Origin: Streptomyces sp. MMBL 11-1
GTDB taxonomy: Bacteria; Actinomycetota; Actinomycetes; Streptomycetales; Streptomycetaceae
DNA: 64,000 nucleotides
Reading direction: 5' to 3'
Assembly (NCBI RefSeq): GCF_028622875.1
Contig: NZ_CP117709.1
Location: 4,095,001 to 4,159,000, forward strand
Shown: in pieces, positions 32,011-40,014 of the stretch
Position numbering within the stretch: position 1 is the stretch's first letter
Layout: each line of letters begins with the position of its first letter
Notes under the pieces: model-generated
Databases searched by the model: none
What the model was told of the DNA's origin: nothing
What the model saw: only the letters and a program-made list of their open reading frames with translations
Program-made: the position numbers and the translations under genes

Positions 32011-33588
32011 ATGAACCGCGAACGCACGCCCCGCTCGAACGACCGTTTTTCCCGCACCCGCTCCGGCGGCGGTGCCCCCCGTTTCTCCGGTGGTGGCGGC
32101 GAGCGCCGCGCCGCGGGCTTCGGCGGCGGACCCAAGCGCTCCGGTGGTTCCGGCGGCTCCGGCCGGTCCGGTGGATACGGCCGCCGCTCCGCCTCCGGCG
32201 TCAAGGGCGAGTTCGCCCTGCCGGTGACCGTCACCCCCGCCCTCCCCGCCGCCGAGACCTTCGGCGAGCTGGAGATGCCCGCACCGCTGAAGGCGGCGCT
32301 GGTCGCCGAGGGCATGACCGTGCCCTTCCCGATCCAGGCGGCCACCCTGCCGAACTCGCTGGCCGGCCGGGACGTCCTGGGCCGGGGCCGCACCGGCTCG
32401 GGCAAGACGCTCGCCTTCGGCCTCGCGCTGCTGGCCCGCACCGCCGGCCGCCGCGCCGACGCCAAGCGCCCGCTCGCGCTGGTCCTCGTCCCCACCCGGG
32501 AGCTGGCCCAGCAGGTCACCGACGCGCTCACCCCGTACGCCCGGTCGCTGAAGCTGCGCATCGCCACCGTGGTCGGCGGCATGTCCATCGGCCGCCAGGC
32601 CAGCGCGCTGCGCGGCGGCTCCGAGGTCGTCGTCGCGACGCCGGGCCGTCTCAAGGACCTGATCGAGCGCGGCGACTGCCGGCTGGACCGCGTCACCATC
32701 ACGGTCCTCGACGAGGCCGACCAGATGGCCGACATGGGCTTCATGCCGCAGGTCACCGAGCTGCTGGACCAGGTGACCCCGGACGGGCAGCGGATGCTCT
32801 TCTCGGCCACCCTGGACCGCAACGTCGACCTGCTGGTGCGGACCTACCTGAAGGACCCGGTCGTGCACTCCGTCGACCCGTCCGCCGGCGCCGTCACGAC
32901 GATGGAGCACCACGTCCTGTATGTCCAGGGCGCGGACAAGTACGCCACCACGACGGAGATCGCGGCCCGCGACGGCCGCGTGATCATGTTCCTGGACACC
33001 AAGCACGCGGTGGACAAGCTCACCGACCACCTGCTGCACAGCGGGGTCCGGGCGGCGGCGCTGCACGGGGGCAAGTCCCAGCCGCAGCGCACCCGTACCC
33101 TGGAGCGCTTCAAGACCGGGCACGTCACGGTGCTGGTCGCCACCAACGTCGCGGCGCGCGGCATCCACGTCGACAACCTCGACCTGGTCGTCAACGTGGA
33201 CCCGCCGAGCGACCACAAGGACTACCTGCACCGCGGCGGCCGTACCGCCCGCGCCGGTGAGTCCGGCAGCGTCGTCACGCTGGTGCTGCCGAACCAGCGC
33301 CGCGAGATGACCCGGCTGATGGCGGACGCCGGGATCACCCCGCAGATCGCCCAGGTCCGCTCCGGCGAGGCCGAGCTGAGCCGGATCACCGGTGCGCAGG
33401 CCCCCTCCGGCGTCCCGGTCGTCATCTCCGCCCCGGCCAAGGAGCGCGGCAGCAGCCGAGGCGGCGCGTTCATGGGCCGCGGCACCAAGCGCGGCGGCGG
33501 GGCTCCGGCCCGGGGCCGTCGTCCCGGCGTGCCGACGCCCGAGGCCCGTGCCGCCGCGGCGCAGCGCCGGAACAACCGCGCCGCGTGA
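32011..33588 (+). CDS. DEAD-box RNA helicase
   Basis: This 525-aa ATP-dependent RNA helicase has an Arg/Gly/Ser-rich N-terminal tail (about 1-70), a RecA core with PFPIQAATLP (Q motif), GRTGSGKT (I), PTRELAQQ (Ia), TPGRL (Ib), DEAD (VLDEADQMADMGF, II), SAT (III), and VATNVAARGIHVDNL plus HRGGRTARAG (V and VI). The C-terminal tail is basic (RGTKRGGGAPARGRRPG). Neighbouring csp suggests cold-induced RNA remodelling. ATG 32011 follows AGGAAAGG; upstream codons in the same frame are leader. Confidence 0.97.
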   Translation: MNRERTPRSNDRFSRTRSGGGAPRFSGGGGERRAAGFGGGPKRSGGSGGSGRSGGYGRRSASGVKGEFALPVTVTPALPAAETFGELEMPAPLKAALVAEGMTVPFPIQAATLPNSLAGRDVLGRGRTGSGKTLAFGLALLARTAGRRADAKRPLALVLVPTRELAQQVTDALTPYARSLKLRIATVVGGMSIGRQASALRGGSEVVVATPGRLKDLIERGDCRLDRVTITVLDEADQMADMGFMPQVTELLDQVTPDGQRMLFSATLDRNVDLLVRTYLKDPVVHSVDPSAGAVTTMEHHVLYVQGADKYATTTEIAARDGRVIMFLDTKHAVDKLTDHLLHSGVRAAALHGGKSQPQRTRTLERFKTGHVTVLVATNVAARGIHVDNLDLVVNVDPPSDHKDYLHRGGRTARAGESGSVVTLVLPNQRREMTRLMADAGITPQIAQVRSGEAELSRITGAQAPSGVPVVISAPAKERGSSRGGAFMGRGTKRGGGAPARGRRPGVPTPEARAAAAQRRNNRAA

Positions 33589-33595
33589 CCGATCG

Positions 33596-33625
33596 GTGAG
33601 GCCGGCTGTGCGCCGCCGGCCTCAC
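33596..33625 (+). terminator. Terminator after the helicase gene
   Basis: GTGAGGCCGGC (33596-33606) and GCCGGCCTCAC (33615-33625) form an 11-bp perfect stem with an 8-nt loop, 7 bp after the helicase stop. A 16-bp direct repeat (CCTCCGTGCACTCGAC at 33689 and 33709) lies further down, before the next gene. Confidence 0.8.
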
Positions 33626-33739
33626 CGCACGCCCGGCGATCCCTCCCGGCGCGTGCACCGGGCCCCGTGTCCGGGCTCCGGTACGTCCCCTCCGTGCACT
33701 CGACACGTCCTCCGTGCACTCGACCCCTGTTGAGGAACC

Positions 33740-34102
33740 ATGCGCTGTGTCATCGCCCGCTTCCCGTTCGATCTGTTCAAGAACGAGGTGGAGGACTCGA
33801 TGAAGGGCATCAAGCCCGAACCCGTCACGGGCGACGCGGTGGTCATCAGCCGCCGGGTCTACCCCGTCAAGCAGGTGGGTGAGGTCATCACCCGGCAGGA
33901 CCGCCGGGACTTCAGCTCCGCCGAGGTGGTCCGGGCGCTGTCCAAGCTGGGCTTCACCTGCCGTACCGCCGAGTCGGCCGTGCCCGCGCCGGCCCCCGCC
34001 CGTACCCCGCTGGAGACGGCCTCCGCCCTCCTGGGCACCCCGGCGGAGGCGCGGAGCGAGGCTCCCGGAGCGGTGTCCGCGCCCCGGGCCGACGGGGTCT
34101 GA
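33740..34102 (+). CDS. Conserved small actinobacterial protein
   Basis: The 120-aa protein has a well-structured N-terminal domain (MRCVIARFPFDLFKNEVEDS, then EPVTGDAVVISRRVYPVKQV, then GEVITRQDRRDFSSAEVVRA) and a Pro/Ala-rich tail. I recognise the first 75 residues as widely conserved in Streptomyces near the csp/helicase pair, but no function is known to me. The Arg/Lys-rich basic domain could bind nucleic acid (inference). TTGAGGAACC precedes the ATG. Confidence 0.8.
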   Translation: MRCVIARFPFDLFKNEVEDSMKGIKPEPVTGDAVVISRRVYPVKQVGEVITRQDRRDFSSAEVVRALSKLGFTCRTAESAVPAPAPARTPLETASALLGTPAEARSEAPGAVSAPRADGV

Positions 34103-34166
34103 GACCCGCTCGCCGGCCCCGCGACGCCGTCTTCGGGGGTCGCGGGGGCGTGCGATGATCCCCGCC

Positions 34167-34367
34167 ATGATGAGGAAGCTGACCGTGCTGGGCGTGACCG
34201 TGGTGGCGTCCCTGCTGCCCGCCACCGCCGCGTACGCCGACGAGACGCACACCGACGCTCACAACGGCCCGCAGGTGGCCCTGATCTCGACGGGCCAGAT
34301 CGACGATCCGCTGGAGGACGTGCTGGAGCACGTCGCGGTCCTCGGCCACAACATCATCGTGGACTGA
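34167..34367 (+). CDS. Small secreted protein
   Basis: The 66-aa product has a signal peptide (MRKLTVLGVTVVASLLP, cleavage likely after AYA) and a short acidic mature part with ALISTGQIDDPLEDVLEHVA and GHNIIVD. Comparable Streptomyces small secreted proteins exist, but the function is unknown. It is not a chaplin: no pair of Cys and no chaplin repeat. The start could be 34155, 34167 or 34170; no clear ribosome-binding site decides. It is convergent with the acyltransferase gene. Confidence 0.65.
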   Translation: MMRKLTVLGVTVVASLLPATAAYADETHTDAHNGPQVALISTGQIDDPLEDVLEHVAVLGHNIIVD

Positions 34368-34425
34368 CCTCCTCCGGACCCACCAGGAACCTCCAGCCCC
34401 CGCGTGCCCCCGGCCGCTCGGCGTC

Positions 34426-35511
34426 TCAGGACGCGCGGGCGGCCGGTGGTTTCTGCCGGGCCCACTCCATGCGCGGCTCCAGCAGCGGACGCAGCAGCCA
34501 CCGGACCGGGGGCGTGCACAGGAGCGTCATGATGACGACCGCGCCCAGGGTGACGGCGACCGTGCCCATCGTGGTGTCGAAGAACGGGTCGTCGTAGAAG
34601 CCGCCGTACTTCAGGCCCCGGACGACGAAGCCGTGGAGCAGATACCCGTACAGCGTGCAGGTGCCGAGCGTGGTCATCCAGCTGAGCCCCCGGGGCACCC
34701 AGGCGAGGAAGCACACGCCCAGCACGATCGCGGCCACGAACAGCAGGACCGTGGTGGTCGGGCCGGTCCACTCGGAGACGCTCAGCACCTCGGTGCTGTT
34801 CTTCCGGAAGAACCACGACGTCGAGGTCCGGGGCACCAGCCAGTACGCCAGCAGCATCCCGGCCACGAACACCGGCACCGAGGCGACCCGCACCCAGGTG
34901 GAGCGGAGAGCCACGAAGTGCTCCGGGCGCAGCCGCAGGCCGAGGACGTAGAACGGCAGGAACTGCAGGATGCGCTGGATCTGGAGACTTCCGTCGGCGG
35001 CCGGTGACACCGTCGCCAGGGCGGCGATGGCGAGGGAGACCAGCACCGGGAAGCGCACGGTCTGCCACAGCGGGGTGGACAGCCGCCAGAGGAACAGGGC
35101 GGGCAGGAACCACAGCAGCCAGTAGGGCTCCAGCGGGGAGAGGGCGTAGTCCGGCTCGCGTGCCGCCCGCTCGAAGAGCGTGTACAGGCCTTCGAGCAGG
35201 ACGTAGGGCACCAGCAGGCTGGTGACCAGCTTCCACACCCGGTCCGGCCGCAGCTCGAAGTTCCGCGAGAAGTAGCCCGCTATCAGGATGAACACCGGCA
35301 TGTGGAACGTGTAGACGAAGGTGTACGCGGCCTCCACGAGGCGGCCGGGGGGCAGGGGCTCCCACGCGTGTCCGATCGCCACGAGCACGATCGCCAGGTA
35401 CTTCGCGTTGTCGAAGAACGGGTCGCGGCCGACGGAGGGTGGCTTTCCGGTCGCCGGGGCGCCGGCAGCGGCGGTGGGGCGCGGCTGCTCGGAGGTGAGG
35501 GGGGAAGGCAT
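34426..35511 (-). CDS. Membrane acyltransferase (acyltransferase-3 type)
   Basis: The 361-aa protein has about ten hydrophobic helices and the acyltransferase-3 opening FFDNAKYLAIVLVAIGHAWE, with the catalytic His in helix one, then FTFHMPVFILIAGYFSR-type segment (YTFHMPVFILIAGYFSRN). Such enzymes O-acylate sugars or lipids at the membrane. The C-terminus is Arg/Pro-rich. The neighbours give no substrate hint. It is divergent from the secreted hydrolase. Confidence 0.85.
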   Translation of the reverse strand: MPSPLTSEQPRPTAAAGAPATGKPPSVGRDPFFDNAKYLAIVLVAIGHAWEPLPPGRLVEAAYTFVYTFHMPVFILIAGYFSRNFELRPDRVWKLVTSLLVPYVLLEGLYTLFERAAREPDYALSPLEPYWLLWFLPALFLWRLSTPLWQTVRFPVLVSLAIAALATVSPAADGSLQIQRILQFLPFYVLGLRLRPEHFVALRSTWVRVASVPVFVAGMLLAYWLVPRTSTSWFFRKNSTEVLSVSEWTGPTTTVLLFVAAIVLGVCFLAWVPRGLSWMTTLGTCTLYGYLLHGFVVRGLKYGGFYDDPFFDTTMGTVAVTLGAVVIMTLLCTPPVRWLLRPLLEPRMEWARQKPPAARAS

Positions 35512-35694
35512 CCTGACACCCTAGAACGCGGAGGCGTTCCCTCCAGTCGTTGTGCCCTTCGTCACTCCGCGCCGGGCCGGTGCGGGTGCGGAGGGTGATC
35601 AGGGGGCTTCCGGGAGTGATCCGGGGGGTGTCCCCACCCCGGTCCACCGGGCTCCCGTATGGGCAGCGCGCTCCGGCCCGACAAGGCTGTGTCC

Positions 35695-37215
35695 ATGACT
35701 ACGTGGAGCCGAAAGGCCTTACTTCTCACCGTCTCCGCCGCCGCGGCGGCCGGCACGCTGACCGCTGTCGGCGCGCCCGTGGCGCACAGCCGCCCGGCGG
35801 GCGCCGCCGCACCCCCGCTCAGCTGGAGGGCCTGCGACCCGATCCCGGGGACGCCCGTCCCCGACGGGCAGCAGTGCGCGACGCTCCGCGTTCCCCTCGA
35901 CTACCGCGCTCCCGGCGGGCGCACCGTCGACCTGGCGGTCACCCGGCTGCGCACCGACCGGCCCGAGGCGCGGCGCGGGGCCCTGCTGGTGCTCGCCGGC
36001 GGCCCCGGCGGTTCGGGGGTGCAGCGCCTCGCGCAGAAGGGCGAGGCGCTGCGGGCCGCCACCGAGGGGGCCTACGACCTGGTCAGCCTGGACCCGCGCG
36101 GGGTCGGCGGCTCCACCCGGGCCGGCTGCGGGATTCCCGAGGCCGACCGGCACCTGGTGACGCTGCGCGCCTGGCCCGCGGCGGACGGGTCGATCGCGGA
36201 GAACGCCGAACGCGCCCGCCGCACCGCCGCGTCGTGCGCCCGCGACGGCGGCCCGGTGGTGCGGTCCTTCAGCACGCGGAACCAGGCCCGCGACATGGAC
36301 CGGCTGCGCGCCGCGCTGGGCGAGCGGAAGCTGTCGGTCTGGGCGCACTCGTACGGCAGTTACGCCGGGGCCGTGTACGCGCAGGAGCACCCGGACCGCG
36401 TCGACCGGCTGGTCCTGGACAGCGTCGGCGACCCGGACCCGGCGCGGGTGGCGTACGGCTGGATGGCGAACGTGGGACCGGCCGTCGCCCTCCGCTTCCC
36501 CGACTTCGCGGCCTGGGCGGCGGACCCCGCCCGCGAGGCGGAGGGGCTCCGGCTGGCCCGCCGCGCCGAGGACGTGGAGCCGCTGTTCCTGGCCCTGGCC
36601 CGGGAGCTGGACCACCACCCGAAGGAGTCGGCGACCCCCGGCGTACCGCTGACCGGGAACCGGCTGCGGCAGGCGCTCCAGAACGCTCTGATGAGCGACA
36701 GGACGTTCGCCCCGCTGGCCCGGCTGATCCGGTCGGCGCGGGACCCGGAGGCCCGCCCGGTGCTGCCGCCGGAGCTGGCGGGCGCGATGCCGGACGAGGA
36801 CGCGTCCCTGACGATGGCCGTGGTCTGCAACGACGTGCGCTGGCCGGGGCCGGATTCCGGGTACGCCCGCCAGGTCGCCGCCGACCGGGCGCGGTACCCG
36901 CTGACGGCCGGGATGCCCAGGAACATCTCCCCGTGCGCCTACTGGAAGTACGAGGAGGAGCCGAGGCCCACCCGGATGACCGACGAGGGCCCCTCGAACG
37001 TCCTGATGATCCAGAGCCTGCGCGACCCGGCGACCCCGTTGGCCGGGGCCCTGAAGATGCGGGCGGCGCTCGGCGAGCGGGCCAGGATGGTCACCGTCGA
37101 GCGGGGCGGGCACGGCATGTACCTGGGCAACGGCAACGCCTGCGGCGACCGGGTGGTCAGCGACTTCCTGGTGACGGGGAAGCGCCCCGCCAGGGATGCC
37201 CACTGCCCGGACTGA
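35695..37215 (+). CDS. Secreted TAP-like alpha/beta hydrolase
   Basis: The 506-aa protein has a signal peptide (residues about 1-35, LLLTVSAAAAAGTLTAVGAP) and the TAP-like proteinase/aminopeptidase fold: LRVPLDYRAPGG, LLVLAGGPGGSGV, SLDPRGVGGST, the nucleophile elbow VWAHSYGSYAGAVYA, an acid in MIQSLRDPATPL, and the His in VERGGHGMYLG. It likely releases N-terminal residues from peptides outside the cell. ATG 35695 gives a proper signal peptide; 35659 would add 12 residues. Confidence 0.9.
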   Translation: MTTWSRKALLLTVSAAAAAGTLTAVGAPVAHSRPAGAAAPPLSWRACDPIPGTPVPDGQQCATLRVPLDYRAPGGRTVDLAVTRLRTDRPEARRGALLVLAGGPGGSGVQRLAQKGEALRAATEGAYDLVSLDPRGVGGSTRAGCGIPEADRHLVTLRAWPAADGSIAENAERARRTAASCARDGGPVVRSFSTRNQARDMDRLRAALGERKLSVWAHSYGSYAGAVYAQEHPDRVDRLVLDSVGDPDPARVAYGWMANVGPAVALRFPDFAAWAADPAREAEGLRLARRAEDVEPLFLALARELDHHPKESATPGVPLTGNRLRQALQNALMSDRTFAPLARLIRSARDPEARPVLPPELAGAMPDEDASLTMAVVCNDVRWPGPDSGYARQVAADRARYPLTAGMPRNISPCAYWKYEEEPRPTRMTDEGPSNVLMIQSLRDPATPLAGALKMRAALGERARMVTVERGGHGMYLGNGNACGDRVVSDFLVTGKRPARDAHCPD

Positions 37216-37285
37216 ACCGGCGCCCGAAGGGGACAGAGGGTGTCATAGCGGCTGATTCCGGGGTGTTCCTTGCTATACACGAGCG

Positions 37286-38512
37286 ATGGAGCACCCCGGG
37301 ACCCTCGTCCTGATCATGGCCCTGGCGGTTCTCGCCCCGCTGCTCGGTTACGCGACCGGGCGGTGGCTGCCGGTCCCCGTCGTCATCTTCGAGATCGTGC
37401 TGGGCGTCCTGGCCGGGCCGGACGTGCTCGGCTGGGCCCATCACGACCGCGTCATCGACACCCTGGCCGATCTCGGACTCTCGATGCTGATCTTCCTGGC
37501 GGGTTACGAGATCCGGTTCGCCGAGGTCCGCGGCTCCACCCTGCGCCGGGCCGGCGGGGCGTGGGTCCTCTCGTTCGCCGCGGGCCTCGGCATCGCGCTG
37601 CTGATCAGCGGGGCGGACCTGGCGAAGAGCCTGGTCATCGGCACCGCGCTGACCAGTACGGCGCTGGGCGCGGTCCTGCCGATCCTGCGGGACTCGGGGC
37701 GGCTGGAGGGGCGGTTCGGGTCGGTGGTGATGGCGTTCGGGTCGGTCGGGGAGTTCGGCCCGATCATCGCGATGGCCCTGCTGTTCAGCGGCCGGAGCCC
37801 CGGTGCGGCGGGCGCGGTGCTGGCCGCGTTCGCCGTCGTCACGGCGGGCGCGGTGTTCTGGGCGGTGCGGCCCCGGCCGCCGTGGTTCGCCCGGCTCATC
37901 GCCGTGACCCTGCACTCCAGCGGCCAGTTCGCGGTCCGCTTCGTGATGCTGCTGCTGGCCGGGATGCTGGGTCTCGCCCACGTGTTCGGCCTGGACACCC
38001 TGCTCGGCGCGTTCGCCGCGGGGATGCTGACCCGGCTCGTCCTCCAGGGGGCGGTGCCCGAGCGCAGCGGGCAGATCCTGGAGCGGATCGAGGCGATCGG
38101 CTTCGGCTTCCTCGTACCGTTCTTCTACATCGTGACGGGCATCGACTTCGACCTCGCGGCGCTCCTGGACGGCGGGCGTCCGCTGCTGCTCCTGCCGGTC
38201 TTCCTGCTGCTGTTCCTGCTGGTGCGCGGGGTTCCGGCGTATCTGCTGGCCCCGCGCGACCTGACCGGGCGCGGCCCACGGACCGCGCTCGGGCTGTTCT
38301 CCTCCACCTGTCTGCCCCTGGTGGTCGCGATCACCGCGATCGGCCTGGACGAGAAGGTGATCGGGGCGGGCGAGGCCGCCGCGCTGGTCGCCGCCGCGAT
38401 GCTGTCGGTGCTGGTGTTCCCCCTGCTGGCGTTCCGGCTGCTGCGCAGGGAGGAGGGCGGCGGGGGCAGAACCGTCCCGGGCCGGGCGGCGGAGACCGGT
38501 GAGGCGTGGTGA
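37286..38512 (+). CDS. Cation/H+ antiporter (CPA2-type)
   Basis: The 408-aa protein has 11-12 hydrophobic segments of the Na+/H+ exchanger fold: VVIFEIVLGVLAGPDVLGWA, SMLIFLAGYEIRF, the AFGSVGEFGPIIAMALLFSG helix and TFALGAFAAGM-like LLGAFAAGMLTRLVLQGA. It exchanges monovalent cations for protons. A KTN/TrkA regulatory domain is absent. It has GAGCG-rich weak ribosome-binding site. Its stop codon lies at the start of a GTGGGGCGTG-type repeat. Confidence 0.88.
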   Translation: MEHPGTLVLIMALAVLAPLLGYATGRWLPVPVVIFEIVLGVLAGPDVLGWAHHDRVIDTLADLGLSMLIFLAGYEIRFAEVRGSTLRRAGGAWVLSFAAGLGIALLISGADLAKSLVIGTALTSTALGAVLPILRDSGRLEGRFGSVVMAFGSVGEFGPIIAMALLFSGRSPGAAGAVLAAFAVVTAGAVFWAVRPRPPWFARLIAVTLHSSGQFAVRFVMLLLAGMLGLAHVFGLDTLLGAFAAGMLTRLVLQGAVPERSGQILERIEAIGFGFLVPFFYIVTGIDFDLAALLDGGRPLLLLPVFLLLFLLVRGVPAYLLAPRDLTGRGPRTALGLFSSTCLPLVVAITAIGLDEKVIGAGEAAALVAAAMLSVLVFPLLAFRLLRREEGGGGRTVPGRAAETGEAW

Positions 38513-38572
38513 GGCTTGGTGTGGCGTGGCGTGGTGGGGCGTGGTGGGGCGACACGTGGCGTGGTGGGGCGG
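38502..38572 (+). repeat. GCGTGGTG-type repeats spanning the antiporter stop codon
   Basis: Starting in the last codons of the antiporter gene, variants of GCGTGGTGAGGC, GTGGCGTGGCGTGGTGG and GGCGTGGTGGGGCG continue to about 38572. The TGA stop (38510-38512) sits within the first unit. The units are less regular than in the other stop-spanning arrays. Confidence 0.6.
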
Positions 38573-38658
38573 GCCGATGAGGGCGGCCGGCGCGGGGCGT
38601 GTCACTCGAACGGCCCGCTCCTCTGCGGAGCCGGAGGCCAGACCGCAGGGTGGAGTGC

Positions 38659-39429
38659 ATGTGGTCCCGCCGACTCGTTCTGGGCGCTCTGGTCCTGCCC
38701 CTGGCCCTCCTGGTGTTCGGGGACGGCCCGGCGTTCCACGCGCCCGGGCCGGAGCTGGCCTCCGGGCCCCGCCCGCCGCGCGGACTGCCGCAGCCGGCCG
38801 TCGTCAGCCGCCGGGAATGGCACGCGGACGAGGACCTGGTCCGGGAGGGGCCGCACTACACGGGCGCGGCGCGGGCGGTGTTCGTCCACCACACCGGCAA
38901 CCCCAACGACTACGACTGCGCGGACGCCCCCGACCTGATCCGGGCCGTCCAGAGCGACCACATCCGGCAGGACGGCTGGGACGACATCGGCTACAACTTC
39001 CTCGTCGACCGCTGCGGCACCATCTACGAGGGCCGCGCCGGCGGGGTCGGCCGCTCCGTGCTCGGCGCGCACACCAAGGGGTTCAACACCGACACGGTCG
39101 GCATCGCGGCGATCGGGAACTTCGGCGCGGGGGCGGAGGTGCCCGGGCCGATGATGGACGCACTGGTGGAGCTGGCCGCCTGGAAACTGCGGCCCGGGGC
39201 CGACCCGCTGGGCACGGTCGATCTGGTCTCGACGAACGACGAGAGCCGCTTCGACCGGGGCCAGGTGGCCCGGCTGCACGTCATCTCCGGCCACCGCGAC
39301 AGCTTCGAGACCCGCTGCCCCGGCGACGCGCTCTACGGCCTGCTGCCCGAACTGCGGGAGCGCGCCGCCAAGCTGCGTGCCGCCGCCCCCGGACACGCGG
39401 CGACGGCCCGGCTGCGCCCGTACGTCTGA
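38659..39429 (+). CDS. Secreted N-acetylmuramoyl-L-alanine amidase (PGRP-type)
   Basis: The 256-aa protein has an N-terminal signal or anchor (RRLVLGALVLPLALLVF) and a peptidoglycan recognition/amidase-2 domain: VSRREWHADE, FVHHTGNPNDYDC (first zinc His), GWDDIGYNFLVDRCGTIYEG, GAHTKGFNTDTVGIAAIGNF, and GHRDSFETRCPGDALY (second zinc His and Cys). It cleaves the amide between muramic acid and the stem peptide. ATG 38659 has GGTGGAG upstream; GTG 38599 would add 20 residues before the signal. The final codons RPYV-stop are repeated downstream in a 33-bp array. Confidence 0.92.
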   Translation: MWSRRLVLGALVLPLALLVFGDGPAFHAPGPELASGPRPPRGLPQPAVVSRREWHADEDLVREGPHYTGAARAVFVHHTGNPNDYDCADAPDLIRAVQSDHIRQDGWDDIGYNFLVDRCGTIYEGRAGGVGRSVLGAHTKGFNTDTVGIAAIGNFGAGAEVPGPMMDALVELAAWKLRPGADPLGTVDLVSTNDESRFDRGQVARLHVISGHRDSFETRCPGDALYGLLPELRERAAKLRAAAPGHAATARLRPYV

Positions 39430-39511
39430 GGCTCGCGGGCGTGGGCGCGCCCGTATGTCTGAGGCTCGCGGGCGTGGGCGCGCCCGTACGTCTGAGGCTT
39501 GCGGGGCGTGG
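39421..39511 (+). repeat. 33-bp tandem repeat x2.7 spanning the amidase stop codon
   Basis: Units start at 39421, 39454 and 39487; each begins TACGTCTGAGGCTCGCGGGC or a one-base variant. The amidase stop (39427-39429) is in unit one. The period is a multiple of three, so each copy repeats the same frame: RPYV, stop, GSRAWA, RPYV, stop. The array ends next to the convergent PH-domain gene. Confidence 0.9.
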
Positions 39512-39520
39512 GGTGCGGGC

Positions 39521-39886
39521 CTACCGGGAGACGAACTGCGCGAGTATCGCCTGGACCTCGTAGATGTCGACGCCCTTGGTGAACGTCTTCTGGAGCGGCA
39601 CCGGGTTGCCCGAGACCCAGATGCTCAGCTCGGCGTCGAGGTCGAACGTCCCGGCCGTCTCCACGGCGAACTGCGTGATGCTGCGGTACGGGACGGAGCG
39701 GTACTCCACCTTCTTGCCGGTGATGCCCTGCTTGTCGACGAGGATCAGCCGCCGGTCCGTGAACAGGATGCTGTCGCGGATCAGCAGATACGCGGCGTGG
39801 ATCTGCTCGCCCTGCCCGAGCAGCCGTGCGTAGTCCTTATGGGCGGTGGCCGGGTCGATCGTGTGGGCGTTGCCGAACAGTGCCAT
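39521..39886 (-). CDS. Bacterial PH-domain protein
   Basis: The 121-aa protein is a single bacterial pleckstrin-homology domain (PF08000-like): IRDSILFTDRRLILVDKQGI, VPYRSITQFAVETAGTFDLD, and the closing helix GVDIYEVQAILAQFVSR. No membrane segment or enzyme motif is present. The function is unknown; such domains often form rings. It is convergent with the amidase gene. Confidence 0.88.
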   Translation of the reverse strand: MALFGNAHTIDPATAHKDYARLLGQGEQIHAAYLLIRDSILFTDRRLILVDKQGITGKKVEYRSVPYRSITQFAVETAGTFDLDAELSIWVSGNPVPLQKTFTKGVDIYEVQAILAQFVSR

Positions 39887-40014
39887 GGGTCCCCGTCTCT
39901 GGTGGTGCCGTGCGAGAAGTGCGTGCGGAAGCCGGTCGTACGTACAGAAGTACGTGCGGGGCGGGATCTTGGTTCCCCCGCCCCCGGGAGCCCGTGGCGG
40001 ACCGGCCGCCGCCC